Source: Coraliomargarita sp.
Lineage (GTDB): Bacteria; Verrucomicrobiota; Verrucomicrobiia; Opitutales; UBA953
Reading direction: 5' to 3'
DNA length: 64,000 nt
Assembly (NCBI GenBank): GCA_024638885.1
Contig: JAHEJL010000001.1
Span: 211,001 to 275,000 of the forward strand
Positions 29,209-37,778 of the stretch are shown one piece after another. Every line of letters starts with the position of its first letter. Positions within the stretch are counted from its first letter, which is position 1. The translations under genes were made by a program, and so were the position numbers. The notes beneath the pieces were generated by a model that saw only the letters and a program-made list of their open reading frames with translations, had not been told where the DNA came from and made no database searches.

Positions 29209-29240
29209 GAGCATGGAGTATCGAGCTTGGAGCATCGGGG
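29209..29240 (-). repeat. T3 word, inverted and diverged
   Basis: AGAGCATGGAGTATCGAG followed by GGAGCATCGGGG, the reverse complement of the GATACTCCATACTC words. Confidence 0.5.
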
Positions 29241-29255
29241 TAGTGCTAGCATCTA

Positions 29256-29311
29256 GGTAGGGCCAAGCATCCCTGCTTGGCCGCGGCCGACCAAGGATGG
29301 TCGGCCCTACC
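29256..29311 (+). repeat. Twin tagged hairpin R1
   Basis: GGTAG tag, GGCCAAGC/GCTTGGCC (loop ATCCCT), GGCCGACC/GGTCGGCC (loop AAGGAT), CTACC. Consensus-quality copy just downstream of the ahcY terminator. Confidence 0.85.
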
Positions 29312-29322
29312 TCAAGATACCC

Positions 29323-29350
29323 AAACAAAAAGGGCGCCCGTAGGCGCCCT
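29323..29350 (-). terminator. Terminator of the metK-ahcY operon
   Basis: Minus strand: AGGGCGCC, loop TACG, GGCGCCCT, then TTTTGTTTGG, about 60 bp after the ahcY stop codon. The spacer CCCCTTGCCCACGTGACC between gene and terminator recurs at 32402-32419. Confidence 0.85.
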
Positions 29351-29412
29351 CTTCTTTTCCGCGTCACCGTGTCCCCTTGCCCACGTGACCCTCGCGGCGC
29401 ATCACGCCGCGC

Positions 29413-30828
29413 TTAGTAGCGATAGCTGTCGGGCTTGAACGGACCGGCCTGCTTCACGCCGATGTAGGCGGCCTGTTCCTTCGACAGCTTAGTCAGCTTG
29501 GCGCCGAGCTTGCCGAGGTGGAGACGGGCGACTTCTTCGTCGAGGTGCTTCGGCAGGACGACCACGCCGGGCTTGGCCGAGGCGCGGGTCTCCCAGAGGT
29601 GCAGCTGGGCGAGGACCTGGTTGGTGAAGGAGGTCGACATCACGTAGCTCGGGTGGCCGGTGGCGCAACCGAGGTTCACGAGGCGGCCTTCGGCGAGCAT
29701 GTAGAGCTGGCGGCCGTCCTTGAACGTGTAGCGGTCGACCTGCGGCTTGATCGTGTCCTTCTTCGCGCCCTTGTGGGCGTTGAGGCGGGTGACCTGGATC
29801 TCGTTGTCGAAGTGGCCGATGTTACAGACGATGGCCTGGTCCTTCATCTTGAGCATGTGCTCGAGGGTGATGATGTCCTTGTTGCCGGTCGCGGTGACGT
29901 AGATGTCGGCCTTGCCGAGGGTGTCCTCGACGGTGACGACGCGGTAGCCTTCCATCGCGGCCTGGAGCGCGCAGATCGGGTCGATCTCGGCGATCTGGAC
30001 CGTGGCGCCGAGGCCGCGGAGGGACTGGGCCGAGCCCTTGCCGACGTCGCCGTAACCGATGACGAGGGCCACCTTGCCGGCGACCATGACGTCGGTCGCG
30101 CGCTTGATGCCGTCGACGAGGGATTCGCGGCAGCCGTAGAGGTTGTCGAACTTCGACTTCGTGGCGGTGTCGTTGACGTTGACCGTCGGCACGAGGAGGG
30201 AGCCTTCCTCGAGCATGCGGTAGAGGCGCTTCACGCCGGTGGTGGTCTCTTCCGAGACGCCCTTCCAGCTCTTCACGACCTTATGCCAGTGGCCGGGCTT
30301 CTGCTTCGCGACCTTCTTGAGGAGGTCCTTGATGATCTGCTCTTCTTCGGATTCCGAAGGAGACCAGGCCCACTTCGAGCCGTTCTCGAGCTCGTAGCCC
30401 TTGTGGATGAGGAGCGTGGCGTCGCCGCCGTCGTCGACGATCAGCTCGGGGCCGTCGCCGTTGGGCCAGGTGAGCGCCTTCATCGTGCACTCCCAATATT
30501 CGACGAGGTTCTCGCCCTTCCAGGCGAAGACCGGGATGCCGGCCTTGGCGATCGCGGCGGCGGCATGGTCCTGCGTGGAGAAGATGTTGCACGAGGCCCA
30601 GCGCACGTCGGCGCCGAGGTCGACGAGCGTCTCGATGAGGACGGCCGTCTGGATGGTCATGTGCAACGAGCCGGCGATGCGGACGCCCTTGAGGGGCTTC
30701 TTCTTGCCGTACTTGGCGCGCAAGGCCATCAGGCCCGGCATCTCGTGCTCGGCGACCTGGAGCTCCTTGCGGCCCCATTCGGCGAGACCGAGGTCCGCTA
30801 CTTTATAATCAGAGAATTTTTTGGACAT
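29413..30828 (-). CDS. ahcY: Adenosylhomocysteinase
   Basis: 471 residues. It hydrolyses S-adenosylhomocysteine to adenosine and homocysteine with tightly bound NAD, in the cytoplasm. Signatures include [15 protein letters not shown] (54-68), the NAD-binding GYGDVGKG at 258-265 and [14 protein letters not shown] near the C-terminus. The C-terminal tail KPDSYRY carries the conserved Lys-Tyr that reaches into the neighbouring subunit. An insert around 145-185 makes it the longer bacterial form. It lies 34 bp downstream of metK on the same strand, so the two form an operon that makes S-adenosylmethionine and clears its by-product. Confidence 0.98.
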   Translation of the reverse strand: MSKKFSDYKVADLGLAEWGRKELQVAEHEMPGLMALRAKYGKKKPLKGVRIAGSLHMTIQTAVLIETLVDLGADVRWASCNIFSTQDHAAAAIAKAGIPVFAWKGENLVEYWECTMKALTWPNGDGPELIVDDGGDATLLIHKGYELENGSKWAWSPSESEEEQIIKDLLKKVAKQKPGHWHKVVKSWKGVSEETTTGVKRLYRMLEEGSLLVPTVNVNDTATKSKFDNLYGCRESLVDGIKRATDVMVAGKVALVIGYGDVGKGSAQSLRGLGATVQIAEIDPICALQAAMEGYRVVTVEDTLGKADIYVTATGNKDIITLEHMLKMKDQAIVCNIGHFDNEIQVTRLNAHKGAKKDTIKPQVDRYTFKDGRQLYMLAEGRLVNLGCATGHPSYVMSTSFTNQVLAQLHLWETRASAKPGVVVLPKHLDEEVARLHLGKLGAKLTKLSKEQAAYIGVKQAGPFKPDSYRY

Positions 30829-30862
30829 AAGCGTAAGGTGTTAGCGGTTGGGAAATGTCAGG

Positions 30863-32044
30863 TTACTTGCTCAGGGCCTTGTGGAAGGCCGCGAGCTTGG
30901 AGGTCGTCTCCCAGGGCAGGCCCTTCTTGCCGAAGTGGCCGTAGTGGGTGGACGCGCGGTAGATCGGGCGACGCAGGTCGAGCTGGCGGATGATCTCGGC
31001 CGGGTTGAAGAGGAACGTCGACTTCACGGCCGCGAGGATCTGGGCGTCGGGGACTTCGCCCGTGCCGAAGGTGTCGAGGTGGATGCTGGTCGGCTCCGGA
31101 TGGCCGATCGCGTAGGCGACCTGCAGCTCGCAGCGTTCGGCGGCGCCGGACGCGACGATGTGCTTGGCGACCCAGCGGGCCATGTAGGCCGCGGAACGGT
31201 CGACCTTGGTCGGATCCTTGCCCGAGAAGGCGCCGCCGCCGTGACGGCCCATGCCTCCGTAGGAGTCGACGATGATCTTACGGCCGGTGAGGCCGCAGTC
31301 GCCCTGGGGGCCGCCGATGACGAAGCGGCCGGTGGGGTTGATGAGGTATTCGGTCTTCTTGCCCACGAGCTCCTTCGGGAGGACCTTGCGGATGACCTGC
31401 TCGATGCAGAACTTCTCGATCTGGCGATGGGAGACGTCCGCGGTGTGCTGCGTGGAGATGACCACGTTCTCGATGGCGACCGGGCGGCCGTCCTCGTAGC
31501 GCACGGCGACCTGCGACTTGCAGTCCGGGCGGATCCACTCGGTGCCCTTGGCGCCGGACTTGCGGAGGCGGGCCAGCTCGCGGTTGAGGCGGTGGGCGAA
31601 CATCACCGGGGCCGGCATGAGCTCGGGGGTCTCGGTGGTGGCGTAGCCGAACATGATGCCCTGGTCGCCGGCGCCCATCTTGGCGTGCTTCTTGCCTTCG
31701 GCCTTACGCTCGTCGACGCCCTGGGCGATGTCGGGGGACTGCTTGGTGAGCAGGTTCGTGATGAAGACCTTGTCGGCGTGGAAGACGTCGTCGTCGTTCA
31801 CGTAGCCGATCTCGCGGATGGCGGCGCGGACGACTTCCTCGAAGTTGACCTTCGCCTTGGTCGTGAGCTCGCCGGCGATGACGACGTGGTCGCTCTTGAC
31901 CAGGGTCTCGCAGGCGACGCGGGAGAAACGATCCTGGGCGAAACAGGCGTCGAGGACGGAGTCCGAGATGCTGTCGGCGACCTTATCGGGGTGGCCCTCG
32001 CCGACGGATTCGGACGAGAAGATGTAGGAGGCGTGAGAAGCCAT
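30863..32044 (-). CDS. metK: S-adenosylmethionine synthetase
   Basis: 393 residues from ATG 32044, a normal family length. It makes S-adenosylmethionine from ATP and methionine as a cytoplasmic oligomer. The ATP/metal motif GHPDK is at 17-21. [25 protein letters not shown] and [19 protein letters not shown] are the three family signatures. The chosen start gives [17 protein letters not shown], matching the usual N-terminus. It is first gene of the metK-ahcY operon. The 5' leader holds a small hairpin (32096-32115), but I found no known SAM riboswitch pattern. Confidence 0.98.
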   Translation of the reverse strand: MASHASYIFSSESVGEGHPDKVADSISDSVLDACFAQDRFSRVACETLVKSDHVVIAGELTTKAKVNFEEVVRAAIREIGYVNDDDVFHADKVFITNLLTKQSPDIAQGVDERKAEGKKHAKMGAGDQGIMFGYATTETPELMPAPVMFAHRLNRELARLRKSGAKGTEWIRPDCKSQVAVRYEDGRPVAIENVVISTQHTADVSHRQIEKFCIEQVIRKVLPKELVGKKTEYLINPTGRFVIGGPQGDCGLTGRKIIVDSYGGMGRHGGGAFSGKDPTKVDRSAAYMARWVAKHIVASGAAERCELQVAYAIGHPEPTSIHLDTFGTGEVPDAQILAAVKSTFLFNPAEIIRQLDLRRPIYRASTHYGHFGKKGLPWETTSKLAAFHKALSK

Positions 32045-32095
32045 AAGGTCAGGGAAACAAAGGGGTAAGCAGCGCGAAGGCAAGTGGGCATCCAA

Positions 32096-32115
32096 GTATC
32101 TGAATAGGAAGATAC
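32096..32115 (-). promoter_or_regulatory. Leader hairpin upstream of metK
   Basis: GTATCT/AGATAC, a perfect 6-bp stem with an 8-nt loop, ending about 50 nt before the metK start. A second GC-rich stem (GCCGC/GCGGC, about 32125-32139) lies just upstream. No T-tract follows. Could be a leader element or chance. Confidence 0.25.
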
Positions 32116-32141
32116 GTCATAATAGCCGCCGGAAGCGGCCA

Positions 32142-32180
32142 TGGGGGACCGCTGACACGGGGGAACGGCGGCGAAGCAGA
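32142..32180 (+). repeat. T4 word, diverged copy
   Basis: GGGGGACCGCTGACACGG then GGCGGCGAAGCAGA. Followed by AAAGGGAGACCGG, as at 25226-25299. Confidence 0.5.
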
Positions 32181-32264
32181 GACCGAACAAAGGGAGACCG
32201 GAATAAATGCCACGGATATCATACCCCCGGCTAACTTCCCGGTTTCCGTTTGGGTTAGGATCAA

Positions 32265-32290
32265 GGCAGGGCGGGCTCTCCGAGCCCGCC
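32265..32290 (-). repeat. Tagged hairpin, class C, variant stem
   Basis: GGCAG tag, stem GGCGGG/CCCGCC around CTCTCCGAG. Compared with GGACGG/CCGTCC copies the stem changes are compensated while the core stays. Confidence 0.7.
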
Positions 32291-32325
32291 GTTTTCCAGA
32301 TTATGATTCGTATCTCCCTGCGAAC

Positions 32326-32351
32326 GGACGGCTCGGAGAGCCGTCCCTACC
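32326..32351 (+). repeat. Tagged hairpin, class C
   Basis: Stem GGACGG/CCGTCC around CTCGGAGAG, then CTACC, directly abutting the terminator at 32353. Same hairpin as at 25524-25544. Confidence 0.75.
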
Positions 32352-32352
32352 C

Positions 32353-32379
32353 AAACAAAAAGGCGCCCGGAGGCGCCCT
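32353..32379 (-). terminator. Terminator of the large cytochrome c gene
   Basis: Minus strand: GGCGCC stem with loop TCCG, then TTTTTGTTTGG, about 70 bp after the stop codon at 32448. Same tail as the other terminators in this zone. Confidence 0.8.
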
Positions 32380-32447
32380 CTTCCATTCCCGTATCACCGC
32401 GTCCCCTTGCCCACGTGACCCTCGCGGCGCGCAACGCCGCGCCGCGT

Positions 32448-35400
32448 TCAGCCCCCGATCGACTTGAGGGTGACGAGGTACTCGATGAGCGAGGTGAACT
32501 CCTCGACCGTGAGGCCGGCGGCGAGGCCGGCGGGCATCATGGACTGCGGGAGGTGCTTCTCTTCCTTCACGTCGTCGCGCTTCAGCTTGGAGACCTGGCC
32601 GGCGATGTTGCGGAGGGTGATGACGCCATCGGCCTCGCCGGTGACGAAGCCCATCTGGTCGGGGCCGTTCTTCATGGCGAAGACGACGGTCTGGAAGCCC
32701 TGGGCGACGACCTTGTTCGGGTCCATGACGGACTCGATGAGGTATTCGCGGGGGAACTTCGCGCCGGCGGCGCCGAGGTACGGGCCCTTCTGTTCGGCGG
32801 CGAGGTCGACGGCGTGGCAGGCGACGCAACCCTGCTGCGTGAACAGGCGCTGGCCGGTCTTCACGTTGCCACGACCCTTGAGGGCGGCGGCCGAGACGAC
32901 CTTGGCGTCGAGCTGGGCGATCTTCTTGCCCTTGCTGGCGGCGGCGAGCTTGCCGGCGGCGAGCGCTTCCTGGGCGGCCTTGATCTGGATGACGTTGTCA
33001 CCCTTCATGCCTTCCTGGAGCTGCTTGTCGAAACCGGTCAGGCCGAGGTCGGCGATGGCGTGGAAGAAGCCGATGTCGCGCGGGTTCTTGTCGACGTGGT
33101 TGCGGACGTCCTTCTTCTGCTTGTCCTTGGTGAGCGGGCTGCTGAGCACGTTGAGCAGCGCCTTCCAGAGGATGGTGGAAGCGGCGTCTTCGGCCTTGTT
33201 GGCCATCGCGCGGAGCTTGTTCACCTGGTTGCCGCGTTCGGCTTCGTAGATGAAGTCGCTGATCGCCTGCGTGGCGGAGGCCGGGGCCTTGGCGTCCTTG
33301 GACCAGCCGGCGAGGACCTTCACGCGCGGCTCGAGGCCGGCTTCGCCTTCGATCTTCAGGAGCGCCTTGTAGCACTCGAGGCGCTCTTCCCACTTGCGGG
33401 AAGCCTGGAGGGCGGCGTCGACGAGCAGGGCCTGGTCGGCCGGACGCAGGGTCTGCGTGGCCATCGCGAGGCGGAGCGGGTCGAGGCCTTCGAGCTTCAG
33501 GTCGGTGATCGCGATGCGGTTCTTGGCGAGGATCTCGAGCGAAGCCATGCGCAGGTTGCCCGGCAGCTTGGCGTAGGCGGCTTCGATGCCCTGATGGATG
33601 CGCGGCGTGGCGGACCAGGCGACCGGCTCGAAATACGGGCCGCGGTCGTCCGGACGGGTGCTCCACCAGTCCTTGTAGTTCCAGGGCTTCTCGACGTGGT
33701 AGAGGCGGGCCAGGACGGAGACCGCGCCGAAGCGGACGGCTTCGTCGCCGCTCAGGCTGAGCTTGATCAGGCCGTCGACGGCTTCGTCGGAGTGGATGCC
33801 CTGCAGCGCGCGGAAGGCGACGTTGCGCTGGGCCGGGTCGGCCACCGCGTCGAGGCAGGCCTTGGCGTTGCCGAGGCGGGCGAGCGCGGCGATGGCGGTG
33901 TGCGGGAGGCGATAGTGTTCGCCTTCGCCGAGCTTGGCTTCGTCGGCGGGCCACTTGCCGGCGGCGGCGAGGATGGCCGGAGCGGCTTCCTTCGCGCCGA
34001 GACGCTGGAGGCCGATGACGGCCTGCAGGCGGACGCGCGGGTCGGCGTCCTGGAGGGCGTCGACGAAGAGCTGGACCGGCACGCCTTCGAGCTGCGTGCT
34101 GCGGTCGGCGAGCGCGCGGAGGGCGAACTCGCGGACGGCGGCGTCCTTGGCGAGCGCGACGAGCGCGGCGTTGGCCTTGGCGCCGAGCAGCTGCTTGTAG
34201 GTAAAGATCGCGGCGACACGGGAGTAGACGTGCTCGGAGGCGGACTTGGCGAGCGCGAGGACGGGCTCGGCGAGCTCGGCCTTGTTGCGGTCGATGATCT
34301 GGCGCTGGGTCTCGAGGCGCTGGACGGCGGACTTCGAGGAGAGCTGCTTCACGAGGTCGGCGTCGGAGAGCTTGGTCACGTCGACGTAGACGTTGGGCTT
34401 CACGTCCTTGGCGGTGATGAGCTGGACGGTGCCGTTCGGATAGTAGATCGGCTCCTCGGTCTCCTTGCCGTCCTTCATGACCTTCTTGGTCTTGGGCTTG
34501 CCGTTGCCGAGGTAGTTGAAACCGCCGCCGCGCCAGTCGGAAAGGAAGAGGCGGGAGTTGCCGTCGACGTCGAAGTCGGTGGCGCGGGCGACCTTCTCGA
34601 AGGTCTCCTGCTTGGCCACGAAGGTGGCTTCGAAGCGGGTGATCGGGTGGCGATGCAGCGTGCCGGTCGTCCAGTCGCAGGTGAAGAGGGACTCGCCGAA
34701 CTCGCCGGGGAAGCCGGGCTCGCTCAGGTAGAGGCCGCCCGTGCCGGAACCGCCGCCGTAGTCGGCGAGGGGGCGGGCGATCTCGTCGTCGAAGTTCTTA
34801 TAAAGACGCGGGTAGCCGGGGTTGGCCAGCGAGGTGAAGTGGTGGAAGCGGGTGTTCCAACCCTTGCCGTCGTTGGTGTTGTCGCGGGAGAAGAGGTCGA
34901 GGGTCGGGGAGATGGCGATGTCGCAGATGTTGCGGGTCATCTCGGTGTAGACCTCGAGCTCGGAGCCGTCCGGACGGACGCGCATCACGCCGCCGCCGTA
35001 GAGGGTCACGCGCTTCTTGTCGCCGAGGCCGATGGCGCCGGCGTTGTCGCGCAGGAGGCCCGCGCCGAAGTCGCCGACGGCGATGTACAGCCAGCCGTCG
35101 ATGCCCATGCGGGTGCCGTTGGTGGTGTGGTCGGCGCCACGAGGGTGCTCGATGCCGCCGCCGAGACCGTCGACGAGGAGGGTGCGCTCGGTGGCGTAGT
35201 CGGCCTTGCCGTCACCGTTCTTATCCTGGAACTTGGAGAGGAAAGGAGGATGGACGAGGTAGAGGACGCCGCCGACGAAGTGGCCGCCGCGCGGGCTCTC
35301 GACCTTGGTGTATTCGATGACCTGGTCGGCCACGCCGGCGCCCTTGGTGTCGCGGGCGAGGAGGATGCGGCCCATGCCCGGGGTGTGGCCGAGCGAGCCG

Positions 35401-35567
35401 TTCTTGTCCGAGGAGACGTAGAGGTCGCCGTTGGCGGCGGCCGACACGGCGGTCGGGTAGATCTCGGGCTCCTGGGCGTTGCCGAGGAACTCGCGGATGA
35501 CGAACCCTTCCGGCACCGCCTGGGCGGCGGCGGCAAAGAGGAAGAGCGCAAGGGATGAGCGAGGCAT
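32448..35567 (-). CDS. PVC-type periplasmic dehydrogenase/cytochrome c (propeller + HEAT + heme domain)
   Basis: 1,039 residues from ATG 35567, with a signal peptide ending AQA-VPEGF. Residues about 25-380 read as a beta-propeller of membrane-bound dehydrogenase type (ANGDLYVSSDKNGSLGHTPG, GIEHPRGADHTTNGTRMG, YIAVGDFGAGLLRDNAG). About 400-880 is alpha-helical with HEAT-type repeats (DPRVRLQAVIGLQRLGAKEA). The C-terminal cytochrome c domain has CVACH near residue 912 and a Met-rich QSMMPAGLAAGLT near 1010 that could ligate heme. The three-part layout is characteristic of Planctomycetes and Verrucomicrobia, where many paralogues oxidise unknown, probably sugar-related, substrates in the periplasm. 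Its electrons could reach the caa3 oxidase encoded in this window, but that is inference. Confidence 0.92.
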   Translation of the reverse strand: MPRSSLALFLFAAAAQAVPEGFVIREFLGNAQEPEIYPTAVSAAANGDLYVSSDKNGSLGHTPGMGRILLARDTKGAGVADQVIEYTKVESPRGGHFVGGVLYLVHPPFLSKFQDKNGDGKADYATERTLLVDGLGGGIEHPRGADHTTNGTRMGIDGWLYIAVGDFGAGLLRDNAGAIGLGDKKRVTLYGGGVMRVRPDGSELEVYTEMTRNICDIAISPTLDLFSRDNTNDGKGWNTRFHHFTSLANPGYPRLYKNFDDEIARPLADYGGGSGTGGLYLSEPGFPGEFGESLFTCDWTTGTLHRHPITRFEATFVAKQETFEKVARATDFDVDGNSRLFLSDWRGGGFNYLGNGKPKTKKVMKDGKETEEPIYYPNGTVQLITAKDVKPNVYVDVTKLSDADLVKQLSSKSAVQRLETQRQIIDRNKAELAEPVLALAKSASEHVYSRVAAIFTYKQLLGAKANAALVALAKDAAVREFALRALADRSTQLEGVPVQLFVDALQDADPRVRLQAVIGLQRLGAKEAAPAILAAAGKWPADEAKLGEGEHYRLPHTAIAALARLGNAKACLDAVADPAQRNVAFRALQGIHSDEAVDGLIKLSLSGDEAVRFGAVSVLARLYHVEKPWNYKDWWSTRPDDRGPYFEPVAWSATPRIHQGIEAAYAKLPGNLRMASLEILAKNRIAITDLKLEGLDPLRLAMATQTLRPADQALLVDAALQASRKWEERLECYKALLKIEGEAGLEPRVKVLAGWSKDAKAPASATQAISDFIYEAERGNQVNKLRAMANKAEDAASTILWKALLNVLSSPLTKDKQKKDVRNHVDKNPRDIGFFHAIADLGLTGFDKQLQEGMKGDNVIQIKAAQEALAAGKLAAASKGKKIAQLDAKVVSAAALKGRGNVKTGQRLFTQQGCVACHAVDLAAEQKGPYLGAAGAKFPREYLIESVMDPNKVVAQGFQTVVFAMKNGPDQMGFVTGEADGVITLRNIAGQVSKLKRDDVKEEKHLPQSMMPAGLAAGLTVEEFTSLIEYLVTLKSIGG

Positions 35568-35686
35568 GGGTGATGCGGGGTAAGGGGATAAGATGTAGGC
35601 GGTCCCCGGTTTGTTCCAAGCGGGAAGCGAGTCCGGCCCCATCTTAGCGTCTTGCCCGTCGGGCGACGGGGGCTAACCCTCCTGCC

Positions 35687-37429
35687 ATGGCCCTTCCGGT
35701 GCTCACGTTCTTCCCCCGCCCGAGGGAACTGACCCTGCGCGGGGGCTGGCTCAAGGTGCCCGCCCTGCCCCACCCGACCGCCCTCTTCCTCAAGGCGCTG
35801 CCGTCGACGATGGACGAAGCCCGGGCGGCCTTGGCCGCCGCGGCCGACGGCGCCTGCCGGATCGTGCATAAGCCCGAACGCGGGGCCGAAGGCTATCACA
35901 TCGAGATCCTCGCGAGCGGCATCCGCCTGAACGCCGGCGACGCGCACGGCGTGCTCTACGGCGCGCAGACGCTCCGCCAGATCGCCGAACAATACCCGGA
36001 CGAGCTACCGCACCTCGAGATCACGGACTCGCCCGACCTGCCCGTGCGCGGCTTCATGGTCGACGTCTCGCGCACCCGCGTGCCGACGCAGGCCGAGCTC
36101 CTCGCGCTCGTCCGCGCCCTCGGCCGCCTGCGCGTCAACCAGCTCCAGCTCTACGTCGAGCACACCTTCGCCTTCCCCGGCCATGAGGACGCCTGGAAGG
36201 ACGCCTCCCCGCTGACGCCGGCGGAGATCCGCGAACTCGACGAAGCATGCGCGACGGTCGGCATCGAGCTCGTGCCGAACCTCAACACCTTCGGCCACAT
36301 GGAGCGCTGGCTGCGTCATCCGCGCTACCGCGCGATGGCCGAATGCCCCGAAGGCTGGATCCATCCGCTGACCGGTCAGTTCAAGGAATTCCCGGGCACG
36401 CTCCGCCCCGACCAGGCCTCCGTCGATTTCGCGGGTGCGCTGCTCGACGCCTACCTGCCTTGCTTCCGCAGCCGTCAGGTGAACATCGGCGGCGACGAAC
36501 CGTGGGAACTCGGCCAAGGCTTCAGCAAGGAAGCCGTCGCCGAACGCGGCAAACATCGCGTCTACCTCGACCACCTCAAGCAGCTGTGCGCGCTGGCCAC
36601 GGCGCGCGGACGCACCCCGCAGTTCTGGGGCGACATTCTGCTCGAAGACCTCGCGCTCGCCCAGGATGCGCCGGCTGAAGCCGTGCCCGTCGTCTGGGGC
36701 TATGACGCCGGCCATCCGTTCAAGGAACAGTGCGGACGGCTCCGCGAACTCGGGCGCACGTATCTCGTCGCCCCGGGCACGAGCGCCTGGCAGAGCTTCA
36801 CCGGCCGCCTCGACAACGCGCTGACCAACCAGGCCGAAGCCGTCGGCGCCGCGGTGCGGCATGAAGCCCGCGGCATCCTGCTCACCACGTGGGGCGACAA
36901 CGGCCACCACCAGCCGTGGCCGACCTCGTGGCTGCCCATGGCCGCCGGGCTCGCGCAGGCCTGGGGGTTCGCCGCCAACGCCAAGACCGACTTCGCCGCC
37001 GGCTGCGCCCTCCTCGGCGGACTTTCCGCGGCGGAAGGCAAGGTCGTCGCCGCCGCGCTCACGCAGCTCGGCACGCTGGACGGACGCATCGCCAAGGCCA
37101 ACCGCAACAAGAGCCTCACCTGGGACTTCCTGACCGCCAAGCCGGACGCGCTCGCGAAGTTCACCGACGGCGTCACGGCGGCCGAGATCGCCGCCTCGCA
37201 GGCGCACCTAGCCGAAGCCGAAGCCCTGATCGCGAAGATCGCCGACGCGACCATCCGCGCGGAACTCTCGCTGGGCGCCCGCCTCGCCGGCGCCGGCCTT
37301 CGCCGCGCCTCCGGCCAGACGATCGCCGCGGAGGAACGCGCCGGGCTCACGAAAGAATATGAGGCCGTGTGGCTGCGTCGCTCCCGCCCGGGCGGCCTGA
37401 CGGAGAGCAAGTCCCTGCTGTTCGGGTGA
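35687..37429 (+). CDS. Glycoside hydrolase family 20, beta-N-acetylhexosaminidase-like
   Basis: 580 residues. An N-terminal GH20b-like domain (about 1-105, ending HGVLYGAQTLRQI) precedes the catalytic barrel. VRGFMVDVSRTRVPT opens the barrel, and NIGGDEPWELG carries the catalytic Asp-Glu pair at D270-E271. Trp residues later in the barrel (TTWGDNGHHQPWP) fit the sugar pocket. GH20 enzymes release terminal N-acetylglucosamine or N-acetylgalactosamine by substrate-assisted catalysis. No signal peptide is seen, so it probably works in the cytoplasm on imported oligosaccharides. The C-terminal 100 residues are helical. It is divergent from the large cytochrome c gene, with only 119 bp between them. 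Confidence 0.92.
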   Translation: MALPVLTFFPRPRELTLRGGWLKVPALPHPTALFLKALPSTMDEARAALAAAADGACRIVHKPERGAEGYHIEILASGIRLNAGDAHGVLYGAQTLRQIAEQYPDELPHLEITDSPDLPVRGFMVDVSRTRVPTQAELLALVRALGRLRVNQLQLYVEHTFAFPGHEDAWKDASPLTPAEIRELDEACATVGIELVPNLNTFGHMERWLRHPRYRAMAECPEGWIHPLTGQFKEFPGTLRPDQASVDFAGALLDAYLPCFRSRQVNIGGDEPWELGQGFSKEAVAERGKHRVYLDHLKQLCALATARGRTPQFWGDILLEDLALAQDAPAEAVPVVWGYDAGHPFKEQCGRLRELGRTYLVAPGTSAWQSFTGRLDNALTNQAEAVGAAVRHEARGILLTTWGDNGHHQPWPTSWLPMAAGLAQAWGFAANAKTDFAAGCALLGGLSAAEGKVVAAALTQLGTLDGRIAKANRNKSLTWDFLTAKPDALAKFTDGVTAAEIAASQAHLAEAEALIAKIADATIRAELSLGARLAGAGLRRASGQTIAAEERAGLTKEYEAVWLRRSRPGGLTESKSLLFG

Positions 37430-37488
37430 GGCGCGCGTGAGAGCATGGAGCATGGAGTGAGCGTTGGCCGCAGCTATCCGGTCAGACG

Positions 37489-37628
37489 TTCGCCGCAAGG
37501 CGAACAAAGGTAGGGGCACGATTCATCGTGCACTCCTGCTGAAGGTTTAAGCGGCAAGCGACTCGCGGATGGGCGCACCGAGGGCGCGGCGAAGCCACGC
37601 CCCTACCTTCGGCCGCCCTGCGGCGGCC
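37489..37628 (+). repeat. R2 module carrying an internal insertion
   Basis: Both R2 ends are intact: TTCGCC/GGCGAA, then GGTAGGGGCACGAT on the left, and GGGCGCGGCGAAGCC, GCCCCTACC, GGCCGCC/GGCGGCC on the right. The CTCCGCCTTGGAG segment in the middle is replaced by about 40 extra bases (roughly 37536-37579). Confidence 0.75.
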
Positions 37629-37673
37629 GCTAGGGCGGCACGCGGCGCTGCCCCACCCTCAAGACAAGCACTA

Positions 37674-37707
37674 CCCCGATACTCGGCGCTCCACACTCGA
37701 TACTCTC
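37674..37707 (+). repeat. T3 word, diverged copy
   Basis: CCCCGATACTCGG then CTCCACACTCGATACTCTC. Confidence 0.55.
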
Positions 37708-37778
37708 ATATCTACCCTAACCTCATCCTTGTTGCCTCCTCTCGGCGGCGAAGGCATCCTGAGCGTACCCCGCCGTCC

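Larger units (their letters stand above)
32045..32447. other. Intergenic region upstream of metK with repeat modules
   Basis: 403 bp without a gene. From metK outward: leader with a small hairpin, a diverged T4, an inverted T1 fragment, a T1 copy (32233-32256), two class C hairpins, the terminator of the cytochrome gene and its spacer. Confidence 0.65.
37430..37778. other. Intergenic region between GH20 and the CotH-family gene
   Basis: 349 bp. It holds the interrupted R2 module, a stretch with no recognisable content (about 37630-37672) and a diverged T3 word. No terminator for the GH20 gene was seen. The CotH-family leader lies at the right end. Confidence 0.6.

Noticed and set aside
32045..32200. 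SAM or SAH riboswitch upstream of metK-ahcY
   Set aside because: I could not match SAM-I, SAM-II, SAM/SAH or SAH consensus features; only small unrelated stems were found.
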